Positions 1 to 7,961 of a DNA stretch of 21,684 bases are shown here, one piece after another (position 1 is the stretch's first letter; every line of letters starts with the position of its first letter). The notes beneath the pieces are model-generated. The model made no database searches and had not been told where the DNA came from. It saw only the letters and a list, made by a program, of their open reading frames with translations. Position numbers and translations under genes: made by a program. This DNA is from Gammaproteobacteria bacterium (GTDB taxonomy: Bacteria > Pseudomonadota > Gammaproteobacteria > GCF-002020875): NCBI GenBank assembly GCA_018671205.1, contig JABHIC010000419.1, positions 1-21,684 of the forward strand, given 5' to 3'.

Positions 1-296
1 GTCTGTGCGGAAGTAGCGGCCTGTTTCAGCGCCTTAGCACTGATCTCATCCGAGTAGGCAAAACCGGTCTTTTCCCCACTTATGGCCCGCACCCCTACAC
101 CTGAATCAATATCATAACTCCCCTCACGAACCACCCCATCCTCTAGTGACCAGTACTCGTGGTAACTCTGCTGGAAATAGAGGTCTGCGTAATCCATCCC
201 CCGCTCCATAATCTGACGAAGTACAGCATCAATCTCCTGCTGGGAAATCTCTCCCGGTTCCAGCAACAGATCGGTTGCCAACTGTAAATGGTTCAT
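1..296 (-). CDS. tldD: TldD metalloprotease subunit, N-terminal 98 residues (3' end outside window)
   Basis: TldD pairs with TldE (PmbA) in a cytoplasmic zinc metalloprotease that degrades unfolded peptides; in enterobacteria it also matures microcin B17 and the gyrase-poison antidote system. Only the N-terminal domain is visible. Its stretches DYADLYFQQSYHEYW, LEDGVVREGSYDID and GVGVRAISGEKTGFAYSDEIS match the start of E. coli TldD nearly residue for residue. The HExxxH zinc site lies beyond the window edge. The ATG at 296-294 has a GGAG six bases upstream, a good ribosome binding site, and gives the normal TldD N-terminus. It follows yhdP by 94 bases on the same strand, the same order as E. 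coli rng-yhdP-tldD, so it is probably the last or a late gene of that operon. Recognition is by remembered family sequence; the family call is secure. Confidence 0.95.
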   Translation of the reverse strand, partial: MNHLQLATDLLLEPGEISQQEIDAVLRQIMERGMDYADLYFQQSYHEYWSLEDGVVREGSYDIDSGVGVRAISGEKTGFAYSDEISAKALKQAATSAQ

Positions 297-390
297 TCCT
301 AACTCCAGTTCCTATGATTCTTCTCATGCAATGGTTATCACCTGAGGCATTACTTCACTTCAGCGCTCCCCTGAAACCCGCCGATAGCGG

Positions 391-3300
391 CTATGGCAGG
401 CTCAGCTCTTCAACCGGCGCACTCACCTTTCTGACCTCTTCCAATACCGGGGCATCCCACTTTCCGGTCAAAGTATAACGTGTAGTGGCGATCCCTTCCT
501 TCTCAAAAATCTTTTGATAAAGTAGTACCACAGAGCCTATTGCCGCCCCCACAGGTCCGGCAAGGATGGCACCGGTTGCCGGGAGGGTCTCGGAAATTTT
601 GGGGCTCACCGAGACCAGCTGATCATAATCCCGCTCTACAATACCGGTCCTCCCTGCCACCTTGATCAGTGCGGACGGGCCATCTATCTGCAGATCACGG
701 GTGTGGGCATCTCCATTTTCCACGCTAAAGGTGCCATGAATGGCATCAAACGGAAATCCCTCATCCGTAATATCAGAAAAATCGAGGGTTAGACGACGAA
801 CCAGTGTATGGATACCCAGAAGCCCAAAGACCCTGCCTATTCCTTGATCCACATCCCGTAACTGCCCCTTTTCCACCGAGACCTCAAGCTCGCCCTTCAT
901 GTGGTTTAGCGAAAACCCGGTGGGTCGATCCGGCCACTCTGCCTTGATATGGATGGATGCATCGCCCCGATCAATCTCACCACTATAGCCAAAGAGTGAC
1001 AAAATCTTTCCCAGTTCATCTCCGACGACACGAATATTGAATTTTGAGATCGGTTGCCCCTCCCGCTGCATCCAGCTCCCCTGTGCAGATACACGCATCA
1101 CCTCGGATTCCAGGGTTGCATCATCCACAAACAGTCCATTTTTGGTGGGGTGGGTCTTTAACTGAAGGGTACCGAAGTCAATCCCATTGATCCGGGTCTT
1201 TTGGCTAGAGAGCTCTACTGCTGGAAATTGGCTGGGATCAACCTCGATATTTATTGATGTCGGTTCCGCTTCCTGCCCCGCTACCTCACTCTCATCCGGC
1301 TCGGCCTTCCCCAGCTCAAGGTGATCAAGATCCACCACCAGTGGCAGCTGAGGATCCTCCTGTAGCAGGAGACTGCCTTTCATCTGATCACTACTCACCT
1401 GGAGCTGATATTGTCCCTCCTGACCGCGAGTCACGCTGAGCATCATCGACTCCAGCTGCTGCCCAAACAGCTCTGCCCGATCGGCATGGAGCAGCAGACG
1501 CCCCACAGTGAACCGTTCTCCCTCCCCTTTTCTCACCATGCGATCACTTTTCAGCAGGTCAAACCATGCATTCAGGTCAATCTCCTCTACCGCACCCACT
1601 AACTCAATCCCCTTCGGGGATTTCCCGGCGGGCAGAGTCTGCTCTTTATCCCCAAACAGTAACCGCCCCCTCCATGGTGATTTTTTCTCACCACTATCCT
1701 CCCCCTTTGAAAGCTTCGCATAAAGCCGATCGGGGATCGATAGATTCAACTGCTCAACGCCCCCTGAGCGTACCTTCATCGAGAGGGTCGTTGGCCAGCG
1801 CTGCTCTCCCTCTTTATTAAACGGTTCTGGTGCGGCAAGTACTACTCCCTGTAGTGCTGAGTGCAGATGCAGATCGAGTTTATCTTGCTGGATCTTCAGG
1901 CGACCATTCCACTCTATATCGGTCTCTGCCCGAAACAGCGGATTATCTACCGATTGAAATCCTAACCACTGTTCTAACGCCTCCCCCTGAAGTGCTCCAT
2001 CCAGCCCCACCACCAGCTCGGATTGGTTCTGGTTGTCCGCACTAAATGCGGTGATGTGAACCGGCCCACCCAGCATCTTCCCTCGAATCCCCTCTATCGT
2101 GACCCCCTCATCCGTGAATTCAACATTCCCCTCAACCTGCCCAAGATCAAGCCCTAACTCCTTTATGGACAACTTGTTGTCATGTAACTCAACCCGTCCA
2201 TCGACCTTGATAGGTTGCCCATCCATCGGTACCAGAACCTCCAGATCGAGTAGTGCATACCCCTCCATAGCGATCACCGAGTTCAGCTGTTTTACCCGCC
2301 CGGACAGTGGCGTGTTTTCTAATGAGCGTAGCAGCTTGGGGCTCTCACTGACCAGTTGTCCACGAATGTTCAATACCCCATTCAGCAGTGATTCACTGCT
2401 CACCTCAATATTGTGAATCGGGTGGCCATCCAGCTTCCCTTCCTCCAGAACCGCGGTCATGGCATCCTTGTTGAAATGAATTCTTGCCTGACTGTGAGAG
2501 ATAATGGGCCACGCCTCTGCGTAATGCATATAGAGATCCCGCACCCTAAGATCCGCAACAAATGTCCCTTCCCCCTGCTGAAAAGGGAACTGATCTATCG
2601 GCCCCTGTAGCTGCACCCGCCCCTCTGTCAATGCCCCAGAGAGGAACGACTCCTTTAACCAGGCCACCAGTTCGGGAGGCAATTGTGACTCCGGTAGTTG
2701 TTGTAGCAGTGTCGAGATCTGCTGCGCTTTCACGGTTGTATCCAGGGTGACGACGGGGGGTGCTCCACCCGTGGGCATCAACAGCTGCCCCTGCCCGGCA
2801 AACTGAACGGCCCCCACCTCGCCCTTAAGCCCATTCAAGACCAGCAACAGGGCCTTTGGGTGTCTGGCCCAGCTGAACACTCCCCCCTGCAACGCCAGTG
2901 AAAGTGGCTCTGAATAGTACTCATCCAGCAATACTGACATGGTTCCGGCAGCCGGAATAAAGGCTCCCCGCTCCTCATTTAGGTGGAGTTGCCCATTGAT
3001 TCCCGTCACCCCATACCCCGCGACCTGCCTCACCCCCTGTAGAGAGATATTATCGAGATTCATTTTGGCCTCAATCTGATTAAAGAAACCACTGTCATCC
3101 GGGTAGGAACGGAACTTCAGCTGAAACAGATCTCCGGCAACCAGAACCCCACTCTCTCCCTGTATCAGGGTGGCATAGAGGCCCGAAAGGGCGGGGGATG
3201 GAACCAGTCGAACGTGGTCGACCGCCCCTAACAAAATATCCTGACCCGTGCGATCCTGACTCAGCTCAATCTGGGCAGAGGTCGGGTGGCTCTCTCTATC

Positions 3301-4308
3301 TTTCTCACTCTCCCCCCCCCATACCAGCTGCTCCATCTGCAATCGCCAGGACCGACTACCTTGCCGGTCCCAGAAGAACTCCCCCCCTGCCAGCCCTGGT
3401 GCTTGCTGGAAATGAGCCGCCCTGCGCAGTCTCCCTCTCCCCTTTTCCAGCGTTCCAGACAACCATTCTCCCCAAATCTCAACACTTCCACTTCCCGGTG
3501 CCACCCCTCCCCAGGAGTTTTCCACCCCTCCCATCAGTTGGGCAAAGTGAAGCGCTGGACTATTCAGGTGAATCTGCCCATCCCAACCGCCCGCACTCAA
3601 CAGCTCGCCAAACCACTCCATCTCCAGCGCTATCGGCGAGGGCTCCTCGCCATGCAGGATCATCTCTCCACTAAGTTGGTGTCGATAACCCGAGTTAACC
3701 CACTCCACACCGATATCCCTGAATCGCCACTGCAGTCCACTCCCCGCTTTCTGGTAAAGATGAACGGTTCCCTCCTCAATACTCAACACCGGCTGTTTCA
3801 ATAGCCACTGTAGCAAGGAGAACAGGGGGGTGGCCTTAAACGCCTCTTCCGTCTGGGGGGAGGGTTGAAAAAAATAGTCCTGCGCCATTAAGAGTACGGG
3901 ACGCTGCAGGGTCAACGACGAAGTAACCCACTCCCCTTTGCGCAGAGAAGAGAGCAGATCCAGGCGGAGCTGACCAGCACCAAAGGTGGTATTGATGCCA
4001 TCCTTCTCCCCCCCTCTGATCGATACCTTCTCTACTGCCAACTGCAGAAAGCGACCATCCAGTTGTGCGGTAGCGTTATCAAAGGTAATGGCTACCCCCA
4101 CCTCCGCCTCAATCCACGCCTCAATCTCTTCCTGAAACAGCCCCATTTCAGACAGGGTGACGCGCAACAACACCATCACAATAGCCGCCACCACCAGTAC
4201 GGTTGAGGAGAATATCCAGAAGGTTCCCCAGAGCGTTGTCAGAAATTGTCGCCCTACCGTCTGGGCGGAGGTTCTATTCTCGGGCGCTTGTCTAGACGGG
4301 GACAACAT
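391..4308 (-). CDS. yhdP: YhdP, large AsmA-like envelope phospholipid-transport protein
   Basis: Protein of about 1305 residues; E. coli YhdP has 1266. One N-terminal transmembrane segment (about residues 26-49, WIFSSTVLVVAAIVMVLL) is followed by a very long periplasmic region rich in beta strands, the DUF3971/AsmA-like architecture, ending in the family's C-terminal AsmA-like domain (LIKVAGRTGIVERDYDQ, then ATGAILAGPVGAAIGS). YhdP, TamB and YdbH are partly redundant inner-membrane-anchored bridges thought to carry phospholipid to the outer membrane. The ATG at 4308-4306 overlaps the end of rng by 17 bases; a TTG one codon upstream (4311) is an alternative. No clear Shine-Dalgarno is seen, so translation is probably coupled to rng. 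Odd feature: nine consecutive G on the coding strand (3320-3312) inside codons for WGGE near residue 331, a slippage-prone tract; the frame is open as given. Family identification is firm; substrate transport is from family knowledge. Confidence 0.93.
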   Translation of the reverse strand: MLSPSRQAPENRTSAQTVGRQFLTTLWGTFWIFSSTVLVVAAIVMVLLRVTLSEMGLFQEEIEAWIEAEVGVAITFDNATAQLDGRFLQLAVEKVSIRGGEKDGINTTFGAGQLRLDLLSSLRKGEWVTSSLTLQRPVLLMAQDYFFQPSPQTEEAFKATPLFSLLQWLLKQPVLSIEEGTVHLYQKAGSGLQWRFRDIGVEWVNSGYRHQLSGEMILHGEEPSPIALEMEWFGELLSAGGWDGQIHLNSPALHFAQLMGGVENSWGGVAPGSGSVEIWGEWLSGTLEKGRGRLRRAAHFQQAPGLAGGEFFWDRQGSRSWRLQMEQLVWGGESEKDRESHPTSAQIELSQDRTGQDILLGAVDHVRLVPSPALSGLYATLIQGESGVLVAGDLFQLKFRSYPDDSGFFNQIEAKMNLDNISLQGVRQVAGYGVTGINGQLHLNEERGAFIPAAGTMSVLLDEYYSEPLSLALQGGVFSWARHPKALLLVLNGLKGEVGAVQFAGQGQLLMPTGGAPPVVTLDTTVKAQQISTLLQQLPESQLPPELVAWLKESFLSGALTEGRVQLQGPIDQFPFQQGEGTFVADLRVRDLYMHYAEAWPIISHSQARIHFNKDAMTAVLEEGKLDGHPIHNIEVSSESLLNGVLNIRGQLVSESPKLLRSLENTPLSGRVKQLNSVIAMEGYALLDLEVLVPMDGQPIKVDGRVELHDNKLSIKELGLDLGQVEGNVEFTDEGVTIEGIRGKMLGGPVHITAFSADNQNQSELVVGLDGALQGEALEQWLGFQSVDNPLFRAETDIEWNGRLKIQQDKLDLHLHSALQGVVLAAPEPFNKEGEQRWPTTLSMKVRSGGVEQLNLSIPDRLYAKLSKGEDSGEKKSPWRGRLLFGDKEQTLPAGKSPKGIELVGAVEEIDLNAWFDLLKSDRMVRKGEGERFTVGRLLLHADRAELFGQQLESMMLSVTRGQEGQYQLQVSSDQMKGSLLLQEDPQLPLVVDLDHLELGKAEPDESEVAGQEAEPTSINIEVDPSQFPAVELSSQKTRINGIDFGTLQLKTHPTKNGLFVDDATLESEVMRVSAQGSWMQREGQPISKFNIRVVGDELGKILSLFGYSGEIDRGDASIHIKAEWPDRPTGFSLNHMKGELEVSVEKGQLRDVDQGIGRVFGLLGIHTLVRRLTLDFSDITDEGFPFDAIHGTFSVENGDAHTRDLQIDGPSALIKVAGRTGIVERDYDQLVSVSPKISETLPATGAILAGPVGAAIGSVVLLYQKIFEKEGIATTRYTLTGKWDAPVLEEVRKVSAPVEELSLP
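3312..3320 (-). repeat. Nine-base homopolymer (G9 on the yhdP coding strand)
   Basis: Nine C in a row on the plus strand, read as nine G in yhdP (TGG GGG GGG GAG, residues W-G-G-E). It is the longest homopolymer I noticed in the window. A single-base change would put roughly the last three quarters of YhdP out of frame. Confidence 0.95.
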
Positions 4309-5764
4309 CAAACTGTTCTATCGTGTAGAAGGTCTCTACCTGTAGCCGGACCGGTTTACCAATAAACTCTTCCAGCTCCGCGAGACTACTCGACTCCTCA
4401 TCCAGTAGCAGATCGGTGATCTCTGGTGCGGCGAGGACCAAAATCTCTCTACACTCCTCATACTGGCGGGACTCCCGAATAATTTCTCTGAAAATTTCGT
4501 AACAGACCGTCTCTGCTGTTTTCAGATAACCGCGTCCCTCACAGGTGGGACAGGTTTGGCACAACACATGCTCCAGACTCTCTCGCGTCCGCTTACGGGT
4601 CATTTCTACCAGCCCCAACGAGGAGACCGTACTAATGTGGGTACGCGCATGATCCTGATCCAGAAACTTCTGCAGGGAGCGCATCACCTGTTGACGATGC
4701 TGCTCATCCTCCATATCAATCAGATCAAGAATAATAATCCCCCCCAGATTACGTAGCCGTAGCTGGCGAGCAATCGCCTGAGTAGCCTCTAGATTGGTCT
4801 TGAAGATGGTCTCTTCAAGGTTGTGGTGCCCCACAAAAGAGCCCGTATTCACATCAATGGTGGTCATCGCCTCGGTCTGATCAACGATCAGATAACCTCC
4901 AGATTTTAGTGGAACCTTTCGTTGCAGTGCTTTCTGGATCTCATCCTCTACCGAATAGAGATCAAAAATGGGACACTCTCCCGGATAGTATTCAACCCGC
5001 GAGGCCAGCTCCGGATTGAAGCGGGCTGCGAATTCACGACACTGCTCCCAGGTCTGCTTAGAGTCAATCCGTACCCGCTCCACACTATCTTTTAGCTGGT
5101 CACGGATCATTCTCTGCTCCAGTGGCAGGTCACTATGAACCAGTGAACGGGACTTAAGCGCCTTTCCACTCTGCTGAATGGATGCCCAAATTTTGTAGAG
5201 CAATCTAGCCTCATGCAGTAGATCACACTCTGGCACCCACTCTCCCGCAGTACGGACAATAAAACCCCCATACCCGCCTTCCGCTACTGCCTGCTGAATC
5301 ATCCCACGCAGCCGCTCTCGCTCCTCTTCCTCATCAATTCGTTGCGAGACCCCCATACATGGAACCATCGGCATAAAAACCAGGTAACGAGATGGGATTG
5401 AGATCTGCATGGTCAGACGTGCCCCTTTGGTACCCAACGGATCTTTGACAACCTGCACCAACAGCTCCTGACCATCAGAGAGCAGGTTCGTAATCTGCAG
5501 GGCCTCCTGATCACACACCACCTCTTCACGCAGATCCTGAGGAATAATGTCTGAGACATGGAGAAATGCGGCACGCTCCAGGCCGATATCAACAAAAGCG
5601 GCCTGCATACCCGGCAGTACCCGGCTCACCTTTCCTTTGTAGATATTACCCACGATCCCTAGGTGGTTACGACGCTCGATATAAATCTCTTGCAACACCC
5701 CGTTCTCAACCAGGGCTGAGCGGGTTTCACGAGGCGTTACATTAATCAGAATCTCCGAACTCAT
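4292..5764 (-). CDS. rng: Ribonuclease G
   Basis: Endoribonuclease of the RNase E/G family; in E. coli it trims the 5' end of 16S rRNA and cuts some mRNAs. Length 490 residues, against 489 in E. coli. An S1 RNA-binding domain covers about residues 38-125 (NIYKGKVSRVLPGMQAAFVDIG). The catalytic DNase I-like domain carries the two magnesium-binding aspartates, D304 in TTIDVNTGSF and D347 in GGIIILDLIDM. The zinc-link cysteines are at 405-408 (CPTC) followed by EGRGY. It lacks the long C-terminal scaffold of RNase E, which separates it from Rne. The start ATG (5764-5762) overlaps the maf stop TGA in an ATGA arrangement, and the rng stop overlaps yhdP, so maf-rng-yhdP look translationally coupled. 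In E. coli the same maf-rng-yhdP-tldD run follows mreBCD; here it follows rlmH. Confidence 0.97.
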   Translation of the reverse strand: MSSEILINVTPRETRSALVENGVLQEIYIERRNHLGIVGNIYKGKVSRVLPGMQAAFVDIGLERAAFLHVSDIIPQDLREEVVCDQEALQITNLLSDGQELLVQVVKDPLGTKGARLTMQISIPSRYLVFMPMVPCMGVSQRIDEEEERERLRGMIQQAVAEGGYGGFIVRTAGEWVPECDLLHEARLLYKIWASIQQSGKALKSRSLVHSDLPLEQRMIRDQLKDSVERVRIDSKQTWEQCREFAARFNPELASRVEYYPGECPIFDLYSVEDEIQKALQRKVPLKSGGYLIVDQTEAMTTIDVNTGSFVGHHNLEETIFKTNLEATQAIARQLRLRNLGGIIILDLIDMEDEQHRQQVMRSLQKFLDQDHARTHISTVSSLGLVEMTRKRTRESLEHVLCQTCPTCEGRGYLKTAETVCYEIFREIIRESRQYEECREILVLAAPEITDLLLDEESSSLAELEEFIGKPVRLQVETFYTIEQFDVVPV

Positions 5765-6354
5765 AACACCTTTACTCCCACTTTATTCAGTAGTTGGATC
5801 GTCTCAAACAGGGGCAACCCCATCACCCCAGAATAGCTCCCCTCCAGCTGTTTGACAAAAATAGCGCCTACCCCCTGTATCGCATAGCCCCCGGCCTTAT
5901 CCGCAGGCTCTCCCGTTGCCCAATAGTTCAGGCACTCCACTTCACTGATCTCTCGGAAGGTGACCTGACTGCTACTCAGGCAGCGGTGGATACCCCGATC
6001 ACAGACTACGGAAACAGCACTCATCACCTCATGCACCTTTCCACTTAATTGACTCAACATCTCAATCGCAGCCTCTCTTGAGGTCGGTTTTTGCAGAACC
6101 TTCCCATGATTTACCACAATAGTATCTGCCCCCAGAACGGGTAACGGAGGCTCTTCAGAGACACCATATTGACGCCAGACCCTCTCTGCCTTCTCGGTCG
6201 CAAGACGGGAGACCGCTACCTGTGGCAGCTCACTATCCGCCACGGTCTCATTAATATCGGCCACCTCAATACGGTAGCGGATACCGATCTGGGAGAGCAG
6301 CTCCGCACGCCGCGGAGATGCTGAGGCCAGAATAATCTGAGGCAGAGGTTCCAT
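5761..6354 (-). CDS. maf: Maf-like nucleoside triphosphate pyrophosphatase (YhdE type, dTTP/UTPase)
   Basis: Cytoplasmic house-cleaning enzyme hydrolysing dTTP, UTP and modified pyrimidine nucleotides to monophosphates. Length 197 residues, normal for the family. Diagnostic motifs in order: SASPRR at 11-16 (nucleotide-binding loop), GADTIV at 75-80 with the catalytic aspartate, LSGKVHEVMSAV around 103-114, DKAGGYAIQG at 152-161, and GSYSGVMGLP at 172-181. The closest family I recall is E. coli YhdE rather than YceF, from DKAG-Y-IQG and GSY-VVGLP. The ATG at 6354-6352 is the only sensible start and directly precedes the conserved strand; its Shine-Dalgarno is poor. The stop overlaps the rng start. 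An 86-base spacer separates it from rlmH upstream, with no terminator seen there. Confidence 0.95.
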   Translation of the reverse strand: MEPLPQIILASASPRRAELLSQIGIRYRIEVADINETVADSELPQVAVSRLATEKAERVWRQYGVSEEPPLPVLGADTIVVNHGKVLQKPTSREAAIEMLSQLSGKVHEVMSAVSVVCDRGIHRCLSSSQVTFREISEVECLNYWATGEPADKAGGYAIQGVGAIFVKQLEGSYSGVMGLPLFETIQLLNKVGVKVL

Positions 6355-6440
6355 TGGAAGATTTTAACCGATATCGAGGGATAACTTGATTTCTGTCACC
6401 ACTATTTTTGTAACGATGGGATACCGCTAATAATAGTAAT

Positions 6441-6911
6441 TCAGGCACGATGATAGGGGTGGTGAGTCATCACACTCCAGCTTCGATAGAGCTGTTCTGC
6501 CAGGATCACCCGTACCAGTGGGTGGGGGAAAGTGAGCGCCGAGAGAGACCAGCGCTGATCTGCCCGGCTCAGGCACTCTGTTGCCAACCCATCGGGGCCA
6601 CCCACCAGCAGAGAGACTCCGCTGCCTGAATGCATCCACCCCTCTAGCTGATTGGAGAGCTTCTCGGTAGTCCAGGAGGCACCACTCAGGTCTAGTGCAA
6701 TCACCCGATCACCTCGGGGAATAGCCGCCAGCATCCGTTTACCCTCCTGCGCTACCCAACGCTGGGAGGATCCACTCTTGCCCCGCTTCGCAGCCTCAAT
6801 CTCTACCAGCGCCAGGGTACATTCACGCGGCATACGACGAGCATACTCACGATACCCCTGGTTCACCCACTCTGGCATCTTTCGACCCACCGCAATCAAG
6901 CTGATTACCAT
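6441..6911 (-). CDS. rlmH: 23S rRNA (pseudouridine1915-N3)-methyltransferase RlmH
   Basis: SPOUT-class methyltransferase using S-adenosylmethionine to methylate pseudouridine 1915 in helix 69 of 23S rRNA on assembled 70S ribosomes. Length 156 residues (E. coli 155). The C-terminal knot motifs are present: LLVGGPDG at 101-108, LTFPH at 126-130, EQLYRSWSV at 139-147 and the terminal HPYHR at 151-155. The family usually ends HPYHRE or similar; here the last residue is Ala. The start ATG is eight bases downstream of the rsfS stop, with AAGG about six bases before it. rsfS and rlmH are neighbours in most gammaproteobacteria and both act on the large ribosomal subunit. Confidence 0.97.
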   Translation of the reverse strand: MVISLIAVGRKMPEWVNQGYREYARRMPRECTLALVEIEAAKRGKSGSSQRWVAQEGKRMLAAIPRGDRVIALDLSGASWTTEKLSNQLEGWMHSGSGVSLLVGGPDGLATECLSRADQRWSLSALTFPHPLVRVILAEQLYRSWSVMTHHPYHRA

Positions 6912-6919
6912 CCCCAGCC

Positions 6920-7261
6920 TTACTCTGCCTCGCGACTAAAATCAGCCCAGAATTTTTCCAGATTGTAGTAATCCCGTGTCTCTGGCAGCATCACATGCAC
7001 CACAATGTCACCCAGATCGACCAACACCCACTCCCCTGACTCATCTCCCTCTTTACCTAACGGGAGGATGCCTGCCCTCTTTGCCGCCATGGCCACCTGA
7101 TCGGCCAGTGAACGGACATGACGATTCGAGGTACCGCTTGCAATGACCAGGCGACTGGTCACATCGGTCATCTCTGATACATTTACGACTGTAATCTCAT
7201 TGCCCTTTAGCTCTTCTAGGGCGCCGACGGCCAACTGTTCTAACTCATCTGTGGTTAACAT
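6920..7261 (-). CDS. rsfS: Ribosomal silencing factor RsfS
   Basis: Binds ribosomal protein L14 on the 50S subunit and blocks joining with 30S, lowering translation in stationary phase or starvation. The protein has 113 residues, close to the E. coli length of 105. Family signatures are visible: VVNVSEMTDVTSRLVIASGTS in the N-terminal half, HVRSLADQV, and the C-terminal block VDLGDIVVHVMLPETRDYYNLEKFW. The start is ATG at 7261-7259 with a purine-rich GAGAAGAG upstream. It sits between nadD (47 bases upstream) and rlmH (8 bases downstream), the standard nadD-rsfS-rlmH order. The spacer to nadD is made mainly of a 19-bp tandem duplication, described separately. Confidence 0.96.
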   Translation of the reverse strand: MLTTDELEQLAVGALEELKGNEITVVNVSEMTDVTSRLVIASGTSNRHVRSLADQVAMAAKRAGILPLGKEGDESGEWVLVDLGDIVVHVMLPETRDYYNLEKFWADFSREAE

Positions 7262-7275
7262 GCTCTACTCTTCTC

Positions 7276-7318
7276 TTGAACCTGAAATTCCAGGTTGAAC
7301 CTGAAGCTCTAGGTTGAA
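7276..7318 (-). repeat. 19-bp tandem repeat, about 2.3 copies, at the nadD/rsfS junction
   Basis: On the plus strand copy 1 is 7276-7294 and copy 2 is 7295-7313, with 16 of 19 bases identical; both start TTGAACCTGAA and end AGG. A third copy begins at 7314 with TTGAA and then diverges. Copy 2 covers the nadD stop codon (7311-7309), and the partial third copy lies in the last nadD codons. Copy 1 together with the start of copy 2 also makes an inverted repeat, AACCTG six bases from CAGGTT, so the transcript could form a small hairpin between nadD and rsfS. Confidence 0.85.
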
Positions 7319-7950
7319 TAACAATCAATAACGGAGTTGTGGATTATATCAGGCAACAAAAAGAGCGGGGTGCCTCCCGCCACAATCTGTGAACGAATTC
7401 CACTTGCCGAGATCTCCAGTTGCGTCACGGAGAGAAAGAGGACTTTTCCTTCACCTTTCTCAACCCGCTGATGTAACAACGTAATTTGTTCAGTCTCTCG
7501 CTGCAGCAGCCAGTCAGAAAAAATACCCCGCTCGGGACGTACAAAACCGGGACGGTGGGTCACCAGCAGATGGGCAGAGTCCAATAATGCCTGCCATCGA
7601 TGCCAGCTCTCCAACTGCAGAAAAGCATCCATCCCCAGAATGAGCACCAAGGGGTGATCCGGGAACTCTTTTTTCAGTGACTCCAGTGTTACCACCATCC
7701 AGGAGGGGGTCTCACGTTCAACCTCACGCAGATCAACCACGAACTGTGGTACCGCCTCTGTCACCTGCTGCAGCCAGAGAATCCGCTGCTCCAGGGGGGC
7801 AACAGGCTGGGCACGGTGAACAGGCACCTTACTGGGAATCAGCCTCACCTGTTCCAGATTGAGCTGTTTACACACCTCCAGCGCGGGGCGTAGATGACCA
7901 AAATGGACTGGATCGAAGGTGCCTCCGAAGATGCCTATCGGCCTATTCAT
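7309..7950 (-). CDS. nadD: Nicotinate-mononucleotide adenylyltransferase
   Basis: Transfers AMP from ATP to nicotinate mononucleotide to give deamido-NAD, the shared late step of de novo and salvage NAD synthesis; cytoplasmic. Length 213 residues, equal to E. coli NadD. The nucleotidyltransferase fold is shown by GGTFDPVHFGH at 9-19 (the HxGH-type ATP site), LILGMDAF at 103-110 followed by W116 and W119, and ISASGIR at 180-186, the variant of the family's IS-S-IR motif. The ATG at 7950-7948 lies 11 bases after the proA stop. proA-nadD-rsfS-rlmH form one tight unit. nadA, encoding the first dedicated enzyme of the same pathway, is about 6 kb away in another operon of this window. Confidence 0.96.
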   Translation of the reverse strand: MNRPIGIFGGTFDPVHFGHLRPALEVCKQLNLEQVRLIPSKVPVHRAQPVAPLEQRILWLQQVTEAVPQFVVDLREVERETPSWMVVTLESLKKEFPDHPLVLILGMDAFLQLESWHRWQALLDSAHLLVTHRPGFVRPERGIFSDWLLQRETEQITLLHQRVEKGEGKVLFLSVTQLEISASGIRSQIVAGGTPLFLLPDIIHNSVIDCYST

Positions 7951-7961
7951 GGATGACGCTC

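Noticed and set aside
3198..3804. Overlapping plus-strand open frames of 158 and 172 codons opposite yhdP
   Set aside because: Pro/Ser-rich low-complexity translations arising from the C-rich complement of yhdP; no domain or start signals.
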